Positions 58,453 through 64,000 of a stretch of DNA of 64,000 nt are shown piece by piece. The stretch covers positions 5,766,001-5,830,000 of the forward strand of contig NZ_JACCBA010000001.1 of the NCBI RefSeq assembly GCF_013409365.1. Direction: 5' to 3'. The translations under genes and the position numbers were made by a program. Source of the stretch: Actinomadura luteofluorescens (GTDB lineage: Bacteria; Actinomycetota; Actinomycetes; Streptosporangiales; Streptosporangiaceae). Each line of letters starts with the position of its first letter. Within the stretch, counting starts at the first letter, position 1. Below the pieces are notes generated by a model. The model was not told the DNA's origin and ran no database searches. It saw nothing but the letters and a program-made list of their open reading frames with translations.

Positions 58453-60090
58453 ATGAACGTCGACATGAGGAGGGCGAAGCGGTTCGTCCGGCGCGGGCTG
58501 GGCGCGGTCCGGCGCGTCCTGCAGGGCGCCGCGCGCACCGGCTACCTGCGCTGGCGCCGGTCGATCCAGGTCCGCGTCGTCACGTCCACCCTGTTCATCT
58601 CGGCGATCGTGGTGGCGATCCTCGGCGCGTTCCTCATGCAGCAGGTGTCGTCCGCGCTGATGGACGGCAAGGTCAAGGCGGCCCGACTCCAGCTGGACGA
58701 CGGCCTCGCGCAGGTCCAGCGCGACCTGGGCAACTCCACGGGGGACGGCAGCAGGCTGAACTCGACGATCGACCGGCTCAAGGCCCGCAGCGGGCCATCG
58801 GGGCTCTACGAGGTCTACATCCGCGACACCACCGAGCAGTACTTCGACGGGTACACGACCAACGAACTGCGCCAGGAGAGCGTCCCCAAGCGGCTCCGCG
58901 AGGAGCTGAAGAACGCGCCCGCCGGGTCCCGCGCCTACACCTACGGCAAGCTCTCCTACATCGGAGACCGCTCGGACGAGCGCGGCCTCATCGTCGGCGG
59001 CAAGACCGGCCAGTTCGAGCTCTACTACCTGTTTCCGCTGACGCAGGAGCAGCAGACGCTCACCAACGTCAGCCGCTCCCTGGCCGGAGTGGGCATCGTC
59101 CTGGTGCTGCTGCTGGCCGCGATCGCGTCCCTGGTCACGCGGCAGGTCGTCATCCCGGTCCGGCTCGCGGCCCAGGGCGCGCAGAGGCTCGCCGCCGGAC
59201 GCCTCGAAGAGCGCATGCGGGTCCGGGGCGAGGACGACCTGGCCCGGCTCGCCCGCTCCTTCAACGACATGGCCGCCAACCTCCAGGAGAAGATCGGCGA
59301 GCTGGAGGACCTGTCGCAGGTGCAGCGCCAGTTCGTCTCCGACGTCTCCCACGAGCTGCGCACCCCGCTGACCACGATCCGGATCGCCGCGGACATGCTC
59401 TACGAGAACCGCGACGGCTTCGCCGACCCGTCCGTCGGGCGGTCCGCGGAGCTGCTGCAGAGCCAGCTGGAGCGGTTCGAGTCCCTCCTGGCCGACCTGC
59501 TGGAGATCAGCCGCCACGACGCCGGCGCCGCGACGCTCGACGCCGAGTCCCTCGACATGCGCGACCTCGTCCTGCGCGTCGTCGGCGACATCCAGGGCCT
59601 CGCCGAGCGCAAGGGCAGCAAGGTCATCCTGCAGCTGCCGGGCGAGCCCTGCATGGCCGAGGTCGACCGCCGCCGCGTCGAGCGCATCGCGCGCAACCTC
59701 CTCGTCAACGCCGTCGAGCACGGCGAGGGCGAGGACATCGTCGTCTCCGTGGGCGCCGACCGCGACGCCGTCGCCGTCGCCGTCCGCGACCACGGGGTCG
59801 GGCTGAAACCGGGGGAGGGGCAGATGGTCTTCGACCGCTTCTGGCGCGCCGACCCGGCCCGCGCCCGCACCACCGGCGGCACCGGGCTCGGCCTGTCGAT
59901 CTCCCGCGAGGACGCGCAGCTGCACGGCGGCTGGCTCCAGGCGTGGGGAGAGCCCGGCGCGGGCTCCCAGTTCCGCCTCTCGCTGCCGCGCGTGGCCGGG
60001 GCCGAACTGCGGGGCTCGCCGCTGCCGCTCGTCCCGCCCGGAGCCGGTGACGCCCGCCCGCTGTTCGCGGAGCTGGAGGCCGGCGAATGA
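58453..60090 (+). CDS. mtrB: Sensor histidine kinase MtrB
   Basis: 545 aa. TM1 (~res 43-64) and TM2 (~res 207-229) bracket an extracytoplasmic sensor. HAMP follows (QVVIPVRLAAQGAQRLAAG). The HisKA box is SDVSHELRTPLTT with H300. The HATPase_c domain has NLLVNAVEHGEGEDIVVSV, VFDRFWRAD and GTGLGLSI. It phosphorylates MtrA; activity is modulated by LpqB. ATG 58453 is 78 bp after mtrA; the stop overlaps lpqB by ATGA. Long basic N-terminal head (MRRAKRFVRRGLGAVRR) precedes TM1. Confidence 0.96.
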   Translation: MNVDMRRAKRFVRRGLGAVRRVLQGAARTGYLRWRRSIQVRVVTSTLFISAIVVAILGAFLMQQVSSALMDGKVKAARLQLDDGLAQVQRDLGNSTGDGSRLNSTIDRLKARSGPSGLYEVYIRDTTEQYFDGYTTNELRQESVPKRLREELKNAPAGSRAYTYGKLSYIGDRSDERGLIVGGKTGQFELYYLFPLTQEQQTLTNVSRSLAGVGIVLVLLLAAIASLVTRQVVIPVRLAAQGAQRLAAGRLEERMRVRGEDDLARLARSFNDMAANLQEKIGELEDLSQVQRQFVSDVSHELRTPLTTIRIAADMLYENRDGFADPSVGRSAELLQSQLERFESLLADLLEISRHDAGAATLDAESLDMRDLVLRVVGDIQGLAERKGSKVILQLPGEPCMAEVDRRRVERIARNLLVNAVEHGEGEDIVVSVGADRDAVAVAVRDHGVGLKPGEGQMVFDRFWRADPARARTTGGTGLGLSISREDAQLHGGWLQAWGEPGAGSQFRLSLPRVAGAELRGSPLPLVPPGAGDARPLFAELEAGE

Positions 60091-61883
60091 GCCCCTGCGC
60101 GGGAACCCGGCGGATCACGTGCCTGCTCGCCGCCGCCGTCCTGGTCCTGGGCGGCGCCGGCTGCGCGAACGTCCCGAGCGGCGGGCAGGTCGTCTCCGGC
60201 AAGCCCGCCGAGCGCGCCGAGCGCGTCGACGACCCCTACGTCCGGCTGATCCCGGTGAAGCCGCGCCCCGAGTGGGGGCCCGCCCAGATCGTCTCGGGCT
60301 TCCTCTCCGCGTCCGCGAGCTTCGACGACGGCCACAAGGTCGCCAAGCAGTACCTGTCCGGCCAGACGTCCTGGAACCCCGGCCTGCGGCCCTTCGTGAC
60401 CGTGCTGGCGAGCCGCATCACCGACCCGCACGTGATCAAGTCGTCCGCCGACCAGGCGACCGTCCGCGTCACCGGCGAAGAACTCGGCACGATCACCGCC
60501 GACGGCCAGTACACCGCCTCCCCGAAGGCGCTCGACGCCACCTTCCAGCTCACCCGCACCCCGCAGGGCGTCTGGCGCATCACCGGCATACCCGGCGACG
60601 ACAAGGCCGGCCTGCTGCTCACCAAGGACGACGTCGAGCGCGCCATGCGCACCGTCAACCTGTACTTCTTCGCGCCCGACCGGCGCACCCTCGTCCCGAA
60701 CGGCATCTTCCTGCCCGTCGTGAACCGTCAGACGCTGCCCACCCAGCTCGTCCAGGCCCTGCTGACCGGCCCGACCTCCTGGCTGAACGGCGCGGTCGAC
60801 ACCGCCTTCCCGGAGGGCACGCGGCTCCGGCGCACCGTGCAGATCGACAAGGACGTCGCGACCGTCGACCTCACGGGCCAGGCCCGCGGCGGCGACGTCG
60901 AGCGCATGTCGGCGCAGCTCTCGTGGACGATGCGGCAGCTCTCGGAGATCAAGTCGTGGCGGCTGTCGATCGAGGGCAAGACCGTCGCCCCCGACGGGAC
61001 CGACGCCACGCAGCCCGTGAACGGCTGGGAGGGCAACTCGCCCGACGGCCAGGTCCCCTCCGAGGGCGTCCAGCAGAGCGCCTACGTCGTCGGGCCCTCC
61101 GGCTTCCTCGGCACCCTGGAGAGCGACCGCGCCCAGCCCGTCGTGACCGGCGCCGCCGGCCGCCTCACCCGTCCCGCCGTCGCCCCCGACCACCAGGAGT
61201 TCGCCGGTCTGAGCGCCGACGAGAGCCAGGTCCTGGTCGCCGCCCCCGTCACCGGCCAGCCCGCGCCCCGCCTCCTGCTGACCGCGCGTCCCGGAGCCCG
61301 CTTCACCGCGCCGACCTGGAGCCACGACGGCACCCTGTGGGTCGTGGAGACGAAGAAGGACGAGTCCTCGCTCTGGGTGCGCAAGCGCGGCAAACCGCCC
61401 GTCCGCGCCGCCCACTGGGGCCTGGGCGGCCGCGAGGTCCTCGCCTTCCGCGTGGCCCGCGACGGGGTCCGCGCGGCGGTGATCGCCCGCGTGGACGGCC
61501 GCCCCCAGGTCCAGGTGGGGCGCATCGTCCAGTCTTCCGGCGGCGCCGTGGACGTCGGGTCGTTCCTGCCCGTCAGCTCCGAGCTCCAGGACGCCGTCGA
61601 CCTCGCCTGGCGCGACTACGGCACCCTCGCCGTCCTCGGCCGCGCCAAGCGCGACTCGCAGACGCTGCCGTTCCTGATGCCGATCAGCGGCAGCGCCATC
61701 ACGTCCCTGGGCGTCGGCTCCCTCGGCGAACCCCGCACGATCGCCGCCGCGCCGGGCGCCCCGATCCTCATCGGCACCCGCTCCTCCGGCAAGGACCAGG
61801 TCTGCCGCCAGCGCTCCCCGAGCAACTCCTACAGCGCCTGGATCTGCCCCACCCCCGCCAAGGACCCCTCCTACCCCGGCTGA
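60087..61883 (+). CDS. lpqB: Lipoprotein LpqB, MtrAB accessory
   Basis: 598 aa. A signal peptide with lipobox-like LGGAGC gives lipidated C26. The N-terminal GerMN domain region (~res 190-320: VERAMRTVNLYFFAPDRRTL, LVQALLTGP) precedes a beta-propeller-like LpqB domain (~res 340-590). LpqB sits outside the membrane and interacts with the MtrB sensor, tuning MtrA phosphorylation. ATGA overlap with mtrB shows translational coupling. The C-terminus carries two Cys (QVCRQRS, WICPTP) that could form a disulfide. Confidence 0.95.
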   Translation: MSPCAGTRRITCLLAAAVLVLGGAGCANVPSGGQVVSGKPAERAERVDDPYVRLIPVKPRPEWGPAQIVSGFLSASASFDDGHKVAKQYLSGQTSWNPGLRPFVTVLASRITDPHVIKSSADQATVRVTGEELGTITADGQYTASPKALDATFQLTRTPQGVWRITGIPGDDKAGLLLTKDDVERAMRTVNLYFFAPDRRTLVPNGIFLPVVNRQTLPTQLVQALLTGPTSWLNGAVDTAFPEGTRLRRTVQIDKDVATVDLTGQARGGDVERMSAQLSWTMRQLSEIKSWRLSIEGKTVAPDGTDATQPVNGWEGNSPDGQVPSEGVQQSAYVVGPSGFLGTLESDRAQPVVTGAAGRLTRPAVAPDHQEFAGLSADESQVLVAAPVTGQPAPRLLLTARPGARFTAPTWSHDGTLWVVETKKDESSLWVRKRGKPPVRAAHWGLGGREVLAFRVARDGVRAAVIARVDGRPQVQVGRIVQSSGGAVDVGSFLPVSSELQDAVDLAWRDYGTLAVLGRAKRDSQTLPFLMPISGSAITSLGVGSLGEPRTIAAAPGAPILIGTRSSGKDQVCRQRSPSNSYSAWICPTPAKDPSYPG

Positions 61884-61963
61884 CCCGCGCCCAGGACGTC
61901 CGCGACACGCCGAAGCGTCGAGGCGGTCCGCCGATCGCTCGGGGCCTCCTTGATCACGGAGAG

Positions 61964-61972
61964 TTATCCACA
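61964..61972 (+). promoter_or_regulatory. Consensus DnaA box upstream of comF
   Basis: TTATCCACA, an exact 9-mer DnaA-box sequence, ~50 bp before the comF ATG. A single copy; nothing else here resembles an origin. Confidence 0.45.
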
Positions 61973-62021
61973 GTTCGGGGAGTCCGGGCGAGAGGCGGGG
62001 GCGTCCGGCATCGTCGGGGGC

Positions 62022-62687
62022 ATGGGTGTTCTCGCTGAACTGATCGACCTGCTTCTTCCGCAGTGCTGCGCCGGGTGCGGGCATCGGCCCGGGCTGCTGT
62101 GCGACGCGTGCGCACGTCCCTTGCGGGCGGATGCGCGCCCGGCAGGGCAGGCGCCCGCCGGGCTGCCCCCTCCGTGGACCGTGGCGGCCTATGAGGGGCC
62201 GCTCCGCACGATCCTGGCCTCCTACAAGGAGCGCGGACGTGCGGCCCTCGCCGTCCCTCTGGGGGAGGCCCTGGCGACGTCCGTGTACGCGGCCCTCCCG
62301 TCCGGCCCCGACCCGCCGATGGTGGTGTGGGTGCCGTCGGGGCGCGGCGCCGTGCGTCGACGCGGCCACGACCCTTTGCGGGGGGCGGTGCACGTCGCGG
62401 TTCAGCGGCTTCGCGCGAGCGGTGTCCCCGTGACCTCGCTCGGCGCCCTTCGGCAACGGGGGCGGGTCGCCGACCAGGCCGGGCTCTCCGCCAGGGAACG
62501 GGCCGCCAACCTGGCGGGGGCCATCGAGGTGCGCGCCGAGGTCGCCGGGCGCAGCGTCGTCCTGGTCGACGACGTGGTCACGACGGGCGCGTCCCTCGCC
62601 GAGGCCGCGCGGGCCCTGCGGGCCGCCGGCGCTGACGTGGCCGGAGCGGCGACCATCGCGGCGACGCCCCGGCACCGGCTCTGGTGA
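62022..62687 (+). CDS. comF: ComF family phosphoribosyltransferase-like protein
   Basis: 221 aa from ATG 62022. The N-terminal double zinc-ribbon is LPQCCAGCGHRPGLLCDAC. The phosphoribosyltransferase core has the AAYEGPLRTILASYKERG start, [15 protein letters not shown] and the PRPP loop SVVLVDDVVTTGAS (~res 180-193). ComF in competent bacteria binds single-stranded DNA during uptake; in actinobacteria the role is unclear. Position between lpqB and hpf is conserved (Rv3242c). An earlier GTG at 61950 would include the DnaA-box region and is rejected. GGGGG before ATG is a weak SD. Confidence 0.9.
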   Translation: MGVLAELIDLLLPQCCAGCGHRPGLLCDACARPLRADARPAGQAPAGLPPPWTVAAYEGPLRTILASYKERGRAALAVPLGEALATSVYAALPSGPDPPMVVWVPSGRGAVRRRGHDPLRGAVHVAVQRLRASGVPVTSLGALRQRGRVADQAGLSARERAANLAGAIEVRAEVAGRSVVLVDDVVTTGASLAEAARALRAAGADVAGAATIAATPRHRLW

Positions 62688-62734
62688 CTCCGCGTAGTGA
62701 AAGTTGTCGGACCTGTGTGGTGTAGGGGGACAGT

Positions 62735-62902
62735 GTGAAGTTAATCGAGTCACATTGGGACATGGGGCAGCAGAGATTTCGGAAACTCACCGGGGAGTCA
62801 GTCCCATCTGACCTGGGCGGGCGTTGGGCCTGTGAGCGGCTTGCACACAAGGGTTTCGCGTCCGTGACGGGCCCTCGCGGGGGCGGCGGAAGACCCCGCT
62901 GA
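62735..62902 (+). CDS. Possible short ORF, unknown
   Basis: 55 codons from GTG 62735 with GGGGGA upstream: VKLIESHWDMGQQRFRKLTG, then a Gly/Arg-rich end. It lies in the comF-hpf gap. Base composition is less GC-rich than neighbours in its first half and third-position GC is modest, so coding is doubtful. I know no family for it. Confidence 0.2.
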   Translation: MKLIESHWDMGQQRFRKLTGESVPSDLGGRWACERLAHKGFASVTGPRGGGGRPR

Positions 62903-63185
62903 GGCAGTCAACGATGACGGTCAGTGAGTTTTTCCTCGCCGCACCCCCCTGACATTCGTGGCGTAAGGGGTTAGCGTTCCTGACATGGCACCCGCCCGGG
63001 TCCGTGGTTGCGTTGGATCGCAGTGCCCGTCAGGGGCACGGCAGACGATCCGGCTAGCCGATGCCAGGCGCAGGCGAAACGGCCCACGTAAGGCGACTTC
63101 TCGTCGACCGATCACGGTGCGCCTTAGAGGTAAGTCCTGCCCCGTCGAGGGATCCGACATCCCCCGAACCGGGAGAAGGGCAGTA
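62903..63185. other. hpf leader region, no gene seen
   Basis: Contains a probable promoter (62949-62977) and then ~200 nt of AT/GC-mixed sequence with several short inverted repeats (GGCACGGCAGACGATCCGGC..., CCGATGCCAGGCGCAGGCG). It is likely a long untranslated leader. No known riboswitch was recognised. Confidence 0.4.
62949..62977 (+). promoter_or_regulatory. Putative hpf promoter
   Basis: CTGACA (62949-62954), 17-bp spacer, TAGCGT (62972-62977). The leader to hpf would be ~355 nt. A second CCTGACAT follows at ~62979, possibly a direct repeat for a regulator. Confidence 0.5.
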
Positions 63186-63344
63186 GTGGCGAGAGCGCCG
63201 CGAGCCCCTCAGCAGGCGGATGTGGGGACGAAGACCAGGTCGGCCGGGCGGGTGCGACCCACCGTCCTTTGGTACCCGTACGGGGCCGTCAGGGGCCCCG
63301 GAACGGGCAGGAAACGTAACCGGGAGAAGGGGGGTCCCACGTGA
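63186..63344 (+). CDS. Short ORF coupled to hpf by GTGA overlap
   Basis: 52 codons from GTG 63186 with GGGAGAAGGGC upstream. The product is basic (VARAPRAPQQADVGTKTRS, ending RKRNREKGGPT), with no membrane segment or known motif. The stop overlaps the hpf GTG, and the DNA before hpf carries its own GGGAGAAGGGGGG SD. The repeated CGGGAGAAGGG before both starts is notable. It may be a translated leader peptide controlling hpf or simply an accidental frame; coupling favours the former. Confidence 0.35.
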   Translation: MARAPRAPQQADVGTKTRSAGRVRPTVLWYPYGAVRGPGTGRKRNREKGGPT

Positions 63345-64000
63345 ACATCACCGTGAGGGGCCGGCACACCGACGTCAACGACAGGTTCCGTCGGCACGTC
63401 GACAACAAACTCGCCAAGATCGAGCGGCTCGACCAGAAGGTCATCCGCGTGGACGTGGAGGTCTCAGAGGAACGCAACCCGCGCCTTGCCGACCAGCGCG
63501 AGCGAGTGGAGCTCACGATCCGCTCCCGCGGCCCGGTGATCCGGGCCGAGGCCGCCGCCGACGACCGCTACGGAGCCCTCGACCTGGCGCTGGACAAGCT
63601 GGAGTCGCGGCTCCGCCGCGACTCGGAGCGGCGCAAGGGGCACGGCGCCAAGAACCACGGCGGCAAGGGCCGCGCCAAGCTCGCCACGATGGAGACGCTC
63701 CCCGAGGCACTCCCCGCCGTCGCGCCCGAGCCCGCCGAGCAGCCCGCACCGGCCGCGGAGGCCGAGCCCGTGGCGGTCTCGCCGGAAGAGAACCTCGTCC
63801 CCATCCCCATGGACGGCGACGGCCCCCTCGTCGTCCGCGAGAAGTTCCACCAGGCCGAGCCGATGGGCATCGAACAGGCCCTCTTCGAGATGGAGCTCGT
63901 CGGCCACGACTTCTTCCTGTACCGCGACAAGTCCACCGGGCACCCCTCGGTCGTCTACCGGAGGCGAGGCTGGGACTACGGAGTCATCAGGCTTGTCGAA
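63341..64000 (+). CDS. hpf: Ribosome hibernation promoting factor, long form (cut by window end)
   Basis: 220 codons seen, no stop before base 64000. The N-terminal S30AE/HPF domain (~res 1-100) has NITVRGRHTDVNDRFRRHV and VEVSEERNPRLADQRERVEL. After a charged linker comes the long-form C-terminal dimerisation domain (EQALFEMELVGHDFFLYRD, HPSVVYRRRGWDYGVIRLVE), nearly complete. It dimerises 70S ribosomes into inactive 100S particles in stationary phase or stress. GTG 63341 has GGGAGAAGGGGGG upstream. Position before secA in actinobacteria is conserved; secA would lie beyond the window. Confidence 0.95.
   Translation, partial: MNITVRGRHTDVNDRFRRHVDNKLAKIERLDQKVIRVDVEVSEERNPRLADQRERVELTIRSRGPVIRAEAAADDRYGALDLALDKLESRLRRDSERRKGHGAKNHGGKGRAKLATMETLPEALPAVAPEPAEQPAPAAEAEPVAVSPEENLVPIPMDGDGPLVVREKFHQAEPMGIEQALFEMELVGHDFFLYRDKSTGHPSVVYRRRGWDYGVIRLVE

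Noticed and set aside
61950..62021. Replication origin around the DnaA box
   Set aside because: Only one box, no AT-rich unwinding region, and no dnaA/dnaN genes nearby.

Overview
The window is very GC-rich actinobacterial chromosome with strong codon-position bias, many GTG/TTG starts and many leaderless -10 boxes. A mycolate-free, wall-teichoic-acid-making actinomycete is suggested by WhiB, MtrAB-LpqB, full F420 biosynthesis and CDP-glycerol-dependent glycerophosphotransferases. The family-level picture fits Thermomonosporaceae (Actinomadura-like). That placement is inferred from gene content, not from a search. From memory, gene order from the LCP gene to hpf parallels M. tuberculosis Rv3268-Rv3240c (TIGR03089, LCP, mannose-1-P guanylyltransferase, fbiB/fbiA, whiB2, Rv3259-like, DUF3499, manB, SIS protein, sahH, mtrA, mtrB, lpqB, comF, hpf), with insertions.

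Layout. 1-11.3 kb (minus strand): wall-polymer genes, comprising a cut-off beta-rich protein, two bifunctional GT2/TagF-like transferases, two tandem COG3594-type O-acyltransferases, an LCP ligase and a TIGR03089 protein. 11.3-20.1 kb: polymer/glycolipid assembly (GT-C, GT2, GT4, flippase-like UPF0104 with trxA, methyltransferase, GT4, nucleotidyltransferase), closed by a bidirectional terminator at 20113-20167. 20.1-24 kb: accessory patch with a secreted GON-domain protein, a probable gene remnant, AlkA-type glycosylase, a tiny membrane protein and a LysR regulator. 24-29 kb: fbiC, fbiB and fbiA side by side (coenzyme F420). 29-40.4 kb: Q/Y-rich membrane protein, whiB2, large membrane GT2, DUF5719, Rv3259-like protein, DUF3499, manB, Trm112, SIS protein and a CDF transporter.

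40.7-47.3 kb: NarL-type two-component pair, MerR regulator, and two different S-adenosylhomocysteine hydrolases separated by a repeat. 47.4-57.4 kb: LppU-like protein, secreted GH5, RDD, SpoIIM-like protein and a translationally coupled DUF4129/DUF4350/MoxR/DUF58 operon. 57.7-64 kb: mtrA-mtrB-lpqB, comF, a long leader and hpf (cut by the window end).

The least ordinary signals are non-coding. A ~185-bp repeat occurs three times, each copy beginning directly after a stop codon and in the orientation of that gene (43071-43259, 45207-45391, 51939-52122), with a hairpin preserved by compensatory change. There are also an 18-bp perfect palindrome and a duplicated AT-rich element in the GON patch, palindromes overlapping the whiB2 and GH5 promoters, and short ORFs coupled by 4-nt overlaps to a GT-C gene and to hpf. 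No rRNA, tRNA, IS element or CRISPR array was seen.
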